From: Candidatus Puniceispirillum marinum IMCC1322
GTDB lineage: Bacteria; Pseudomonadota; Alphaproteobacteria; Puniceispirillales; Puniceispirillaceae
Length of the DNA: 64,000 nt
Assembly: GCF_000024465.1 (NCBI RefSeq)
Contig: NC_014010.1
Location: forward strand, 992,001-1,056,000
Direction: 5' to 3'
This document shows, one piece after another, positions 8,287-17,103 of this stretch (positions are counted from its first letter, which is position 1; each line of letters starts with the position of its first letter). Under the pieces are notes generated by a model. It was not told the DNA's origin and ran no database searches. It saw only the letters and a list, made by a program, of their open reading frames with translations. The translations under genes were made by a program, and so were the position numbers.

Positions 8287-9263
8287 TATTTCAACCTCGG
8301 ATTCAGGGTGTCTTTCAGCCAATCGCCAAGCAAATTGACCGATAGCGCCAAAGCCAGCAATGTCGCCGCCGGAAATAGCAAAATCCACCATTCACCGGAA
8401 AACAGGAAATCCTGACCAATACGGATCAAGGTGCCAAGGCTTGGCTCGGTTGGCGGCGCACCAACACCCAGAAAAGACAATGTGGCCTCGGCAATAATCG
8501 CCAAAGCCAGCGTGATCGTCGAAATGACAAAGACCGGCCCCAGCACATTTGGCAGAATATGACGCCACATGATCTGAATGCGGTTCAGGCCGATGATACG
8601 CGCCGCCTGCACATATTCCTTTTCCTTTTCAACCAGCGTTGTCGCCCGCACAGTTCGGGCAAATGGCACCCATTCGGACAGGCCGATTGCCAGTATCAGC
8701 ACAATGACCGCCATTTCATCGCGCAGATCAGGTGGAATAACCCCGCGCATGACGCCAAAAATCAGCATCGCAATCAGGATTGACGGAAAGGTCATCTGGA
8801 TATCGGCACAGCGCATGATAACATTATCAATCCAGCCACCAACATAGCCTGCTAGTAAGCCAAGGCTGACGCCAATGCCCATCGCCAGCAATACCGACAT
8901 TAGCCCGACAAACAGCGAAATTCTGAGGCCATAGATAATCGCCGAAAGCAGATCCCGCCCCTGATCATCGGTGCCTAGCAGAAACACCTCGCCGGTAAAG
9001 GCATTCGGATCCATCGGCGGGGTAAAGCCGTTCATCAAATTTATCGATGTCGGATCAAAAGGATTACTTGGCGCAACAAATGGCGCCATCACCGCAACGA
9101 AAATCAACAGCGCGACAACAACCGATGCAATGATCGTGACAGGCGCACGGCGATAATCAAAGAAAAAGTCACTATCCAGAAAGCGTGAAAGCCGTGATGT
9201 TTCTTGGCGAGATGTTTCTTGGCGAGATGTTTTTTGGCGAGATGTTTTTTGGGTTCCGCTCAT
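8286..9263 (-). CDS. dppC: Peptide/nickel-type ABC transporter permease (DppC/OppC-like)
   Basis: A 325-residue inner-membrane subunit with about six membrane helices. The BPD_transp_1 region has the EAA loop as EYVQAARIIGLNRIQIMWRH (around residue 215). It belongs to the DppC type, with a large periplasmic loop after helix 1 (residues 70-110). Unusually, its cytosolic N-terminus holds four repeats of the pentapeptide TSRQ(K/E) encoded by a 15-bp tandem repeat. Its start overlaps the dppB stop by ATGA. Confidence 0.9.
   Translation of the reverse strand: MSGTQKTSRQKTSRQETSRQETSRLSRFLDSDFFFDYRRAPVTIIASVVVALLIFVAVMAPFVAPSNPFDPTSINLMNGFTPPMDPNAFTGEVFLLGTDDQGRDLLSAIIYGLRISLFVGLMSVLLAMGIGVSLGLLAGYVGGWIDNVIMRCADIQMTFPSILIAMLIFGVMRGVIPPDLRDEMAVIVLILAIGLSEWVPFARTVRATTLVEKEKEYVQAARIIGLNRIQIMWRHILPNVLGPVFVISTITLALAIIAEATLSFLGVGAPPTEPSLGTLIRIGQDFLFSGEWWILLFPAATLLALALSVNLLGDWLKDTLNPRLK
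9196..9250. repeat. 15-bp tandem repeat coding for (TSRQE/K)n in DppC
   Basis: The plus-strand unit GATGTTTCTTGGCGA occurs at 9196-9210 and 9211-9225, as a one-base variant at 9226-9240, and as a partial copy at 9241-9250. Because the period is five codons, copy-number change would stay in frame and only alter the length of the cytosolic N-terminus of DppC. Confidence 0.8.
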
Positions 9264-10246
9264 GATCCACCTCTGTTCAGCGGATCCTGTTTGATGCGCG
9301 GATCAATAAGGAAATACAGCATATCGACAATAAAATTAATGATAACAAATAGGGTGCCAACAAGAAGCAGATAGGCCGACATAACCGGCACATCGACAAA
9401 ATATACAGCATTGATAAACATCAGACCTACCCCCGGCCATTGAAAGACCGTTTCGGTGATGATGGCAAAGGCAACGATCGAACCAATCTGCAGACCCGCT
9501 ACCGTGGTCACCGGAACAAGTGTGTTTTTCAGCGCATGACGGAACAGGATCATTCTTTCAGTAAGGCCGCGGGCGCGCGCAAATTTAATGAAATCCTGCC
9601 GCAGAACCTCAAGCATCTCCGAACGGACAAGCCGCATGATTAATGTCATCTGGTAAAGCCCCAGCGTCACCGCCGGTAGAATGATCGATTTCAGTCCGGA
9701 TATGGTGAAAAGTCCAGTTTCCCATGCACCGATCATGATGGTATCGCCGCGACCAAATGAAGGCAGCCAGCCAAGCTCGACCGCGAATAGCCAGATCAAT
9801 AACACCCCGATCAGAAAGGTCGGCAAGGACACGCCAACAAGCGAAGCTGTCATGATAAAATGCGCCGAAAAACCCTGTCGTCGGACGGCGGTATAGACGC
9901 CAAGAATGACACCAAAAAACAAAGCAAAGAAAGCCGATACAAAGGCCAGCTCCAAGGTTGCTGGCAAGCGTTCGGCAATCAGTGCCGATACCGGTTCTGC
10001 CGTACGATAGGAAATACCAAATTCACCACGCACGGCATTCCAGATAAAGCGCCCATATTGAACGATCACCGGATCATCTAGCCCCATCCGGTCAATCAAT
10101 TCATTACGGTCTTCAACGGTCGCTTCCTGGCCAAGGATATTGTCAACAGGGTTGCCAACAAAACGAAAGATACAGAACGAAATCAATGCCACAAGCAATA
10201 GCACAAAAATCGCCTGATAAAGTCGGCGGAGCAGAATAATCAACAT
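9260..10246 (-). CDS. dppB: Peptide/nickel-type ABC transporter permease (DppB/OppB-like)
   Basis: The first permease of the operon, 328 residues. It begins MLIILLRRLYQAIFVLL, the typical DppB first helix, followed by the conserved G-(N)PVDNILGQEAT and DRMGLDDPVIVQYGRF periplasmic domain (residues 30-70). The EAA loop is RQDFIKFARARGLTERMILF near residue 215. It pairs with DppC to form the membrane channel. It lies 52 bases downstream of the binding-protein gene, with a strong hairpin in between that should reduce its expression relative to dppA. Confidence 0.9.
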   Translation of the reverse strand: MLIILLRRLYQAIFVLLLVALISFCIFRFVGNPVDNILGQEATVEDRNELIDRMGLDDPVIVQYGRFIWNAVRGEFGISYRTAEPVSALIAERLPATLELAFVSAFFALFFGVILGVYTAVRRQGFSAHFIMTASLVGVSLPTFLIGVLLIWLFAVELGWLPSFGRGDTIMIGAWETGLFTISGLKSIILPAVTLGLYQMTLIMRLVRSEMLEVLRQDFIKFARARGLTERMILFRHALKNTLVPVTTVAGLQIGSIVAFAIITETVFQWPGVGLMFINAVYFVDVPVMSAYLLLVGTLFVIINFIVDMLYFLIDPRIKQDPLNRGGS

Positions 10247-10264
10247 GACGGGAACCGGTACATA

Positions 10265-10290
10265 AAAGGAGGCGGATTTCCGCCTCCTTT
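10265..10290 (-). terminator. 12-bp perfect hairpin between dppA and dppB (attenuator)
   Basis: The arms AAAGGAGGCGGA (10265-10276) and TCCGCCTCCTTT (10279-10290) are fully complementary with a 2-base gap, and on the transcribed minus strand the stem is followed by a short T-run (TTTTATG). This is a partial intrinsic terminator or 3'-stabilising hairpin. It sits right after the solute-binding-protein gene, where such elements make the binding protein more abundant than the membrane subunits. Confidence 0.75.
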
Positions 10291-10298
10291 AAATGATC

Positions 10299-11882
10299 TT
10301 AGTTGAAAGACAAATATTTGAAATGCGGCTGGTCTTCTGGCTGCACATCAAATGTGATGCCGTCTTTCATGCCCCAGTTCAACACCTGATTGTGGATCGG
10401 AAGATATATCTGGTCTTCCTGAATCTGCGCCCATATTTTACCGATAGTGGCATCACGCACAGCAAGATCAGTTTCAGATTCCAAGCTGACAATCATGTCA
10501 TTCACCGCGGCATTATCATAGCCGGTGTTGTTCCATGACCCACGCTTGTCGGTGGTGCCATGCACAAGGAAGTTGAAAATGTAATGCGAGTCAAATGTTG
10601 GCACACCCCATCCCAGCATATAGAACTCAGTCGTCTTGTTCTGGATAAGCGGGAAATGCTGGGCTTTTGGTTTGGCGTCAAGATTTACCTTGATACCAAT
10701 CTGGCCAAACATACCAACCGCAGCCAGACAGATTGCTTCGTCATTGATGTAGCGGTCATTCGGGCAATTCAATGTGACCGAAAACCCATCGGCATATCCA
10801 GCATCAGCCAATAGCTTTTTTGCTGCAGCTACATCATGAGCCGGAATCTTGTCAAGCGCGGCTGTCCAGCCATTGACGAAAGGTGGCATGATAACATTTG
10901 TCGGTGATGATTGGTCACGCATGACGACTTGCTTGATCGCATCACGATTGATCGCGATGTTCATGGCGCGGCGCACACGCACATCGGCAAACGGGTTCTT
11001 GCCTTCGACATTATCTGTCTTCAGATCAGCAAGGCCACTATTCATGCCAAAGAAGATCACGCGGTTTTGCGCCGCTGTCACAACTTTCAGACCTGACTGG
11101 CTACCAACACGCTTTAGATCCTGTACCGGTACGTCCTGAATGAAATCGACTTCACCTGATAGCAATGCAGCAACACGGGTCGCCGCCGACTGGATAGGTG
11201 TAAAGATGATCTCGCTAACCTCTAGCGGGAATGTACCTTTACCCCAGTAATTCGGATTGGCTTTCAACACGGTCTTCTGGTCAGGCGTACGGCTTGTCAG
11301 AACAAACGCGCCCGTTCCATTGGTGTTCTGAGACGCAAATGTGGTTTCGCCAGCTGCCACATCCTGTGGGGTAGATGCACCATTCGCTTCGGTCCAGCCA
11401 CTATCCATCATGAACAGATTGGTCAGGTTATTGATCAGCAGCGGGTTTGCCCCATTGGTTTCCATATCAATCGTATGATCGTCAATCTTTCGGACATCCT
11501 TGACGCTGGTCAGCAGTTCTTTCATGGCCGAAGTTGGCATCATCGCGCGCTTGAAGCTGTAAACAGCATCATCGGCGGTGAAATCAGAACCGTCATGGAA
11601 TTTTACACCTTTGCGCAGGTTAAAACGCCACACATTCGGATTATCTGCCAGTGCTTTCCAGGATGTAGCAAGACCCTGTGTGATCTGACCAGCCATGTCA
11701 CGCTGTAAAAGCGGTTCATAAATCTGGTGTGCAAGTGTATGTGTCGGGCCTTCATTCTGGGCATGTGGATCAAGCGTAAGCGAGTCACCAGACCGCGCCC
11801 AGCGAAGCGTTTGTGCATTGGCAGCCGAAATCGCCATGCCAGTAATGGCCGCGACAACGATGCCTGTTTTTAGAAATTTCAT
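10299..11882 (-). CDS. dppA: ABC transporter substrate-binding protein, family 5
   Basis: A 527-residue periplasmic receptor of the DppA/OppA/NikA type. ATG 11882 is chosen because GGGAGA lies 5 bases upstream and it starts a classic signal peptide MKFLKTGIVVAAITGMA with cleavage after SAANA. The mature protein begins QTLRWARSGDSLTLDPHAQ and shows the family block WRFNLRKGVKFHDGSDFTADD near residue 80. It captures the ligand for DppBCDF. It is the first gene of the operon and is followed by the hairpin at 10265. The ligand is likely a peptide or similar small molecule, not resolvable here. Confidence 0.9.
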   Translation of the reverse strand: MKFLKTGIVVAAITGMAISAANAQTLRWARSGDSLTLDPHAQNEGPTHTLAHQIYEPLLQRDMAGQITQGLATSWKALADNPNVWRFNLRKGVKFHDGSDFTADDAVYSFKRAMMPTSAMKELLTSVKDVRKIDDHTIDMETNGANPLLINNLTNLFMMDSGWTEANGASTPQDVAAGETTFASQNTNGTGAFVLTSRTPDQKTVLKANPNYWGKGTFPLEVSEIIFTPIQSAATRVAALLSGEVDFIQDVPVQDLKRVGSQSGLKVVTAAQNRVIFFGMNSGLADLKTDNVEGKNPFADVRVRRAMNIAINRDAIKQVVMRDQSSPTNVIMPPFVNGWTAALDKIPAHDVAAAKKLLADAGYADGFSVTLNCPNDRYINDEAICLAAVGMFGQIGIKVNLDAKPKAQHFPLIQNKTTEFYMLGWGVPTFDSHYIFNFLVHGTTDKRGSWNNTGYDNAAVNDMIVSLESETDLAVRDATIGKIWAQIQEDQIYLPIHNQVLNWGMKDGITFDVQPEDQPHFKYLSFN

Positions 11883-12072
11883 TGTTATCTCCCAAAGTCT
11901 TTGATGCAAATTTTACTCACTACTTTTGCGCTTTGGGGGATGCTTTACAAGCGGTTTATTATTTAGGTCTTATTTTCCGATAGATAGCGTCGTAAAAGTA
12001 CAGCCTGTAGAGGCCATGCACCCCATAGTGACCCTATATTAGCCCAGTTCAGGTTAGCTGAGTTCTGACATA

Positions 12073-12168
12073 TCTTGGAAATAACCAGTCTTGAAAATGA
12101 CCAGTCTTGGAAAAGACCAGTCTTGGAAATGACCAGTCTTGGAAATGACCAGTCTTGGAAATGACCAG
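12073..12168. repeat. Six tandem copies of a 16-bp unit upstream of dppA
   Basis: The unit TCTTGGAAATGACCAG is repeated six times without spacers. Copies 4-6 (12121-12168) are identical; copies 1-3 carry one change each. It lies in the 377-base gap between dppA and the oxygenase gene (11883-12259), where no other gene is seen. It is a minisatellite, not a CRISPR, because there are no spacers. It could hold repeated protein-binding sites or simply vary by slippage. Confidence 0.9.
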
Positions 12169-12259
12169 TGAAAGCGATATTGTGCCTCACCATATGAACA
12201 AGACGCTGTCATAGATGAAGGAAGTGCCGTAATGCCACGTTTAAAAATGAACCCCATCA

Positions 12260-12802
12260 ATGCGTGAGTTGTACCAGCTGTGGCCAGCGGCGCTGACCCA
12301 CGAACAGATCGATAGCATCACCACTGCCGCCCTGTGCCAGCCCGCCCGCGATGCGACCATCTTTTCGACTGCCGAATCCATGCAAGATATGCGAAGCAGC
12401 ACAATCCGCTGGATGCCAGACCAATGGGTGCAAGATCTGCTGTGGGACTATGTCCAGCAGGCCAATGCCAAGGCCTTTGACGTTGATGTGCAGAATGATG
12501 CCGAGATACAATTCACCGAATATCATGCCGCCAAGGCTGGGCATTATGACTGGCACCATGATGTGCAATGGAACGGATCAAGCCAGTCAGACAGGAAACT
12601 GTCGATTACGGTTCAACTTAGTGACCCGTCAGAATATGAAGGCGGCCTATTTGAGTTTGATGACGTCAAAACCAATGCCGATTTTGCATCCAAAGGCACT
12701 ATTCTGATTTTCCCGTCTTATCTTCGACACCGAATTTGCCCCGTTACCATGGGGACAAGACGGTCATTGGTCGCCTGGTTTAAGGGCCCCCGATGGCGAT
12801 AG
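12260..12802 (+). CDS. 2-oxoglutarate/Fe(II)-dependent oxygenase (prolyl-hydroxylase-like)
   Basis: A 180-residue dioxygenase that should couple 2-oxoglutarate decarboxylation to hydroxylation of an unknown substrate in the cytosol. The iron triad is visible: HxD in HYDWHHDVQW (about residues 95-104) and the distal His in SYLRHRICPV (about 157). The 2OG-binding Arg follows in TRRSLVAWF. SEYEGGLFEF is the typical core strand. Its weak ribosome-binding site is preceded by a short leader frame (12232-12267) with a good site, whose stop overlaps this gene's start region. Small single-domain members act on proteins or amino acids. Confidence 0.82.
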   Translation: MRELYQLWPAALTHEQIDSITTAALCQPARDATIFSTAESMQDMRSSTIRWMPDQWVQDLLWDYVQQANAKAFDVDVQNDAEIQFTEYHAAKAGHYDWHHDVQWNGSSQSDRKLSITVQLSDPSEYEGGLFEFDDVKTNADFASKGTILIFPSYLRHRICPVTMGTRRSLVAWFKGPRWR

Positions 12803-12829
12803 ATGGCGATAGTCTGGCAATAGACACCC

Positions 12830-13228
12830 CTAATCATCGCCCTCGTCATTCTGGTATCGATATTGATTTGCTGGCCGGTAACGCACAACCAGACAGCCAA
12901 GCGCAATAATCAGAATGGCACCTGCTTCATAAACCAGCGTGATCGGTTCCATTTCCTTGCCCTGAAGGATAATCAAACGCGCAAGTGCAGTCATCGCAAT
13001 GAACAATGGCAAGGTGATTGGAATGCGGTTGCTGGCAAAGAAAATCCCGATCATGCCCAATACCTCTGTATAGATAAACAGAAGCAGCAAATCGGCAAGA
13101 TTAACTTTACCTGCTTGGAAGATGATGTTTATTTCCTGAAACGTGGCAATGACCGTCAGGATGGCGATCAAGGTCAACAGACCTTTTTCAATATACTTGA
13201 TTCCAATTGATATCTTCTTTTCAAACAT
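12830..13228 (-). CDS. psiE: PsiE family membrane protein
   Basis: A 132-residue integral membrane protein with four predicted helices: LLTLIAILTVIATF, LLLLFIYTEVLGMIGIFF, ITLPLFIAMTALARLI and LVYEAGAILIIALGCLVV. This matches the phosphate-starvation-inducible PsiE family in size and in the YTEVLGM motif. A longer frame exists, but ATG 13228 is preceded by AAAGGTGG at good spacing. It is convergent with the oxygenase gene. The family's molecular function is not established. Confidence 0.75.
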   Translation of the reverse strand: MFEKKISIGIKYIEKGLLTLIAILTVIATFQEINIIFQAGKVNLADLLLLFIYTEVLGMIGIFFASNRIPITLPLFIAMTALARLIILQGKEMEPITLVYEAGAILIIALGCLVVRYRPANQYRYQNDEGDD

Positions 13229-13504
13229 AAGTACCACCTTTGAAACTTTTTGAAATTGATATGTCCTGCGGTCAGATGTGTCTAGCGCGCACAAACTGTT
13301 CCCTATGGTTGATGACTCTAACGCCAAGGTCAACCCTCAGATCAAGTTGCATCTTGATAAGTGATCATCGATCACGTCCCGCCCAGACCAGGCGCGCGTT
13401 ACCGATTTTCATAACCGTGCGCCAGAATACCGCTTGCCTTGGTACAAAGAGATTTTATGATAAAGCATATAAGATAGTATTTACTTTATGAGTGGGAATG
13501 GTTC

Positions 13505-14635
13505 ATGACAACCGAGACAACACGCTATCATGGGCTTGATCTATTACGCGCGGTGGCGATGCTGTTGGGGATCGTTTTTCACGCGCCTATTATCTATTAC
13601 ATTCCCGAAATGGCTGACGGATTCAGGGAATTCGGCATTTCGACCGATATGATCCCTAAGATGGAATTATGGCTGCAAATTCTGACACAATGGACACATA
13701 ACTGGCGGATGCCAGTGTTTTTCATGATCTCGGGTTTTTTTGCTTTGATGGTGTTTGAGCGCCGCGGGCCTGGCTATCTGTTCAAAGACAGGTTTGTGCG
13801 GCTTGGATTAACGATGATTATATTTGCCAGCCTGATGGATATGCTAGATGGTCACTTCGCGGGTCAATTGAATCATTTCTGGTTCCTTTACTATCTTATC
13901 ATCATAACCTTTCTGGCCTCGATTATCTGGGCTATGATGCGGCCAGCATCTGAAGGCGTAGCCGCATGGCGTGTTAGCAATGGTCTATTTACAGCTCTGT
14001 TATTAGCGCTGATTCCTGTGCGGATGCTCTGTGACCAGTTAGATGGTGGTGCAATCCGCATTGCCGAAACCTATATCGATATCAAATTTGGTGGCTTGAT
14101 CTATTTTGCCCGCTGCTTTCTGGTGGGTGCCGCGCTCTATATCCGGCGTGATCTGCTGGCACCGCTAAGCCGCCGGTCTAACCTGATGATAGTCGGGCTA
14201 TTCGCGGTTGGCGCCTTTATACTGACATTCCAATATGTCGATGGTTTTTTCGGACATCGGCGATCCCCCGATATCAGCCTCACTGATACGCTTCTGGGGT
14301 CGGTCTTTGCCGCCAGTAGCGCTGTGCTGTGGTGTATGTTCATGCTAGGCGCAAGTCACGCGCTGGTTACACATAGCACCGCCCTGATCCGGTGGCTGGT
14401 TGAGCTATCATATCCAGTTTATATACTGCATCTGGTGCCCGCCATGCTGGTCAGCGCGATCCTGATCGGTCAGGGTTTTAGCCAGCTAATGGTCGTATCG
14501 GGCACTATCATCGCAACCTTTGTTATCAGCATGATCGGCTATTATGTCTTGATCAAATTCACACCGCTGAGCTGGATCATAAATGGGTACCGTAAATCCT
14601 GGCTGAAACTGCCTTTTGGCCAGCACACTAGATAG
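13505..14635 (+). CDS. Acyltransferase 3 family membrane protein (OpgC-like)
   Basis: A 376-residue polytopic inner-membrane protein with about ten helices. It starts RYHGLDLLRAVAMLLGIVFH; the His of VFHAP is the conserved acyltransferase-3 residue. RMPVFFMISGFFAL and LFKDRFVRLGL follow, as in OpgC/MdoC-type enzymes. These transfer O-acyl groups (succinyl, acetyl) to glucans, lipids or polysaccharides across the membrane. GGGAATGG stands just before the start. It is monocistronic and convergent with the GntR gene, so the acceptor cannot be inferred from neighbours. Confidence 0.85.
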   Translation: MTTETTRYHGLDLLRAVAMLLGIVFHAPIIYYIPEMADGFREFGISTDMIPKMELWLQILTQWTHNWRMPVFFMISGFFALMVFERRGPGYLFKDRFVRLGLTMIIFASLMDMLDGHFAGQLNHFWFLYYLIIITFLASIIWAMMRPASEGVAAWRVSNGLFTALLLALIPVRMLCDQLDGGAIRIAETYIDIKFGGLIYFARCFLVGAALYIRRDLLAPLSRRSNLMIVGLFAVGAFILTFQYVDGFFGHRRSPDISLTDTLLGSVFAASSAVLWCMFMLGASHALVTHSTALIRWLVELSYPVYILHLVPAMLVSAILIGQGFSQLMVVSGTIIATFVISMIGYYVLIKFTPLSWIINGYRKSWLKLPFGQHTR

Positions 14636-14708
14636 CGTTCAATCATGTAAAGTTGCTGACTTTGATGACTATTTGCTGATCGTTACAGCCAGTCACCCGT
14701 CATAGGCT

Positions 14709-15392
14709 CTAGAGAGCGACATAATTTTCCAACTGGTTAACACCTCGGCGCATATGGCTTTCAATTTCTTTGCGCATCAATTCAAAATCATCACACATAG
14801 CTAGCGTTAGATAGTTTTCGTGCGCGTCCTCTATGGGGCCTGTCCGGCCATGCGCACGTTGATGAAGCGCAAGATAGAGTTGTAGGCGACCCGCCACACG
14901 TTGCCAGCTTTCCAAAAGCAATTTATGACCACAACGCTCATATACAAGCGAATGAAGCCCTACCTCGGCCTCGCTTGACGCCACATGATCATCTATCTTG
15001 AGCGTGTCCATCAACCGCGAATGGCGGGATTCCAGTTCTTCGGCAAAAGCGTGATCGCGCTTGTCCCAAATTTCCTGAAATGCAAGGGTTTCGAGTGCCG
15101 TTCTAAGAGAATAAATCTCGCGTACATCCATCACAGATAACTTAATGACGCGGGTTCCCGTAAAGGGCACTGAATGAATGAGACCTTCGGTTGCCAATTG
15201 CGCCATAGCCTCGCGCAATGGACCACGACTCACCCCAAACCTAGATGCCAGCTGGGTTTCGGTGATTTGCGAACCGCCTTCGATCTCACCACTTAAAATT
15301 GCGCGCTTGAGATTGGAGACAATCTGATCACCAAAAGTTTCCCGCCGAACTGGCAAAAGCATGTCTGCATCTTTTTTAACTATACCATGCAT
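14709..15392 (-). CDS. GntR family regulator, FCD (FadR-like) subfamily
   Basis: A 227-residue repressor or activator. It has an N-terminal winged helix (QIVSNLKRAILSGEIEGGSQ then TETQLASRFGVSRGPLREAM, residues 23-62) and a C-terminal all-helical FCD domain with metal/ligand-binding His residues (HSLVYERCGHKLL and ESHMRRG). It is the last gene of the amino-acid ABC operon, 3 bases after the aminotransferase stop. A 30-base palindrome matching the GntR TnGTnnACnA rule lies ahead of the first gene of that operon (19354-19383), so autoregulated local control is likely. Confidence 0.88.
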   Translation of the reverse strand: MHGIVKKDADMLLPVRRETFGDQIVSNLKRAILSGEIEGGSQITETQLASRFGVSRGPLREAMAQLATEGLIHSVPFTGTRVIKLSVMDVREIYSLRTALETLAFQEIWDKRDHAFAEELESRHSRLMDTLKIDDHVASSEAEVGLHSLVYERCGHKLLLESWQRVAGRLQLYLALHQRAHGRTGPIEDAHENYLTLAMCDDFELMRKEIESHMRRGVNQLENYVAL

Positions 15393-15395
15393 AAG

Positions 15396-16319
15396 CTATG
15401 TATCCTGTTCACGTTGCATCAACCAGTCATGATAAGCCGCGCTTACAGACGCTGTAACTGGCCCTGGAGCGCCTACCCCAATCACCCTACCATCCATTTT
15501 AACAACCGGGGTCACGCCGCCAAGTGTACCTGTAACAAACATCTCATCAGCGGAATAACATTCAGCAAGTGTAAAGTCTTTTTCCTTCGCTGTCTCACCT
15601 TGCGCTTGCCAGCTATCAATGACAGCGCGTTGTGTCAGACCCTTAAATGAAAACTGACCGGTCGATGTCCATATTTCCCGACCACGTACAATAAATAAAT
15701 TGGTAGAATTGCAACTGGCGACAAAGCCACGCGGGTCAAGCATAACAGCTTCATCGGCACCCGCATTAATCGCCTGAATCAAAGCCTGAATCAAATTAAG
15801 CCGGCTATGCGAATTCAGCCGTAAATCGAACACATCAGGGCCACTGGTTCGAAACGTAGAGGTGAATAGTATCAGACCCTTTTGCTTTGATTCTGGGCGC
15901 GGCGTCTTGAACTCGGCCACAATGATCAGCGTTGCTTTGCCAATGACAAATCTTGGATCCTGATTAGGGGTGCTTTTCAGCCCCCGTGAAATCATAAGAC
16001 GGATATGAACGCCATCATGCATATCATTGGCTTTTAGCGTTTCATTTAAAGCCTGTTTCAATTCTTCACGACTACGCCCGATATCGAGCGCAATTGATGT
16101 CGCCCCTTCAAACAACCGGTCAAGATGCGCCTCAAGCTGCAAAATACGCCCATTCTTCAGGCGTAGCCCCTCCCATATGCCATCGCCCAACACAAAGCCG
16201 CTGTCAAAGACCGATATGCTGGCCTCATGTCTGGGGACAAGGTCCCCATTAACATAGACAAGCACGTTTTCATTTCGCGGATCAGGAAGATAACCTTGGG
16301 CACTGGATTGATTAGACAT
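15396..16319 (-). CDS. Class IV aminotransferase-like protein, catalytic Lys apparently replaced
   Basis: A 307-residue PLP fold-type IV protein of the branched-chain/D-amino-acid aminotransferase group. Recognisable are the N-terminal VYVNGDLVPRHEASISVFD, the ladder GADEAVMLDPRGFV, and STNLFIVRG near residue 205. The segment that normally carries the PLP-binding Lys reads NSHSRLNLIQA, with Arg173 (CGG) where Lys is expected, and the usual Glu after GFV is missing. ATG 16319 follows AAGG; a TTG start at 16334 is possible. It is embedded in an amino-acid uptake operon, so it likely acts on, or senses, the imported amine. Confidence 0.82.
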   Translation of the reverse strand: MSNQSSAQGYLPDPRNENVLVYVNGDLVPRHEASISVFDSGFVLGDGIWEGLRLKNGRILQLEAHLDRLFEGATSIALDIGRSREELKQALNETLKANDMHDGVHIRLMISRGLKSTPNQDPRFVIGKATLIIVAEFKTPRPESKQKGLILFTSTFRTSGPDVFDLRLNSHSRLNLIQALIQAINAGADEAVMLDPRGFVASCNSTNLFIVRGREIWTSTGQFSFKGLTQRAVIDSWQAQGETAKEKDFTLAECYSADEMFVTGTLGGVTPVVKMDGRVIGVGAPGPVTASVSAAYHDWLMQREQDT

Positions 16320-16330
16320 GATGGGCCTTG

Positions 16331-17101
16331 TCAAAATTGAAAACGTTGGTGATCGGCTAAAAACTGCTGGGTTAGGTGGCCTTTCGGGTTTTTCAGCACC
16401 TCATCAGGTGTTCCGGTTTCATAGATGCCTCCATCTGCCAGAAATACGATACGATTGGCTACATGATAGGCAAACCCAATTTCATGGGTAACAAGAAGCA
16501 TCGTTCTACCCTCATTCGCCAACTGTTCGATAACACCCAGAACTTCGCCAACCAGATTAGGGTCAAGCGCTGATGTTGGTTCGTCAAAAAGCAAAATTTC
16601 CGGACTCATCGCCAAGGCGCGTGCGATTGCAACACGCTGCTTCTGACCTCCAGATAGATGTGATGGATAGGCGTCTGCCTTATCCTCCAGACCAACGCGC
16701 CGTAGCTCACCTATGGCCAAGGCTTTTGCTTCTGGCTTGCTCATCCCACGAACCGTCACAAGACCTTCACTCACATTGCCAACAACAGTCATATGTGGAA
16801 ATAAATTAAATTGTTGAAAAACCATGCCGACGCGCTGGCGTAACGCGCATAGATCCTTTTCTTTATATGCTTGTCCATTGGCCTGACCCGTTGCCAAGCT
16901 AATATTGCCAAATTCAATCAAGCCCTGATCAGGTTTTTCCAGCGCATTTATGCAACGCAGAAGCGTGCTTTTTCCAGACCCGGAAGCACCTATTATTGCG
17001 ATACGGTCTCCTGCCTCAACTTGCAGATCAATCCCAGAAAAGACTCTGTTTTCGCTGAATGATTTTCCAAGACCGGACAGTTTGAGTAATGGTTGCGTCA
17101 T
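16331..17101 (-). CDS. Polar amino-acid ABC transporter ATPase (GlnQ/HisP-like)
   Basis: A 256-residue ATPase with Walker A GASGSGKST (about 37-45), the Q-loop QQFNLFPHMTVVGNV, signature LSGGQKQRVAIARALA, Walker B LLFDEPTSALDP and the switch His in VTHEIGFA. These features, including the LFPHMTV block, are diagnostic of the polar amino-acid uptake family (PAAT). It lies 2 bases after the second permease gene and drives the two permeases upstream. The exact amino acid is unknown. Confidence 0.92.
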   Translation of the reverse strand: MTQPLLKLSGLGKSFSENRVFSGIDLQVEAGDRIAIIGASGSGKSTLLRCINALEKPDQGLIEFGNISLATGQANGQAYKEKDLCALRQRVGMVFQQFNLFPHMTVVGNVSEGLVTVRGMSKPEAKALAIGELRRVGLEDKADAYPSHLSGGQKQRVAIARALAMSPEILLFDEPTSALDPNLVGEVLGVIEQLANEGRTMLLVTHEIGFAYHVANRIVFLADGGIYETGTPDEVLKNPKGHLTQQFLADHQRFQF

Positions 17102-17103
17102 AC

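Noticed and set aside
12073-12168. Tandem repeats as a possible CRISPR array
   Set aside because: Units are directly adjacent with no unique spacers, and no cas genes are present.
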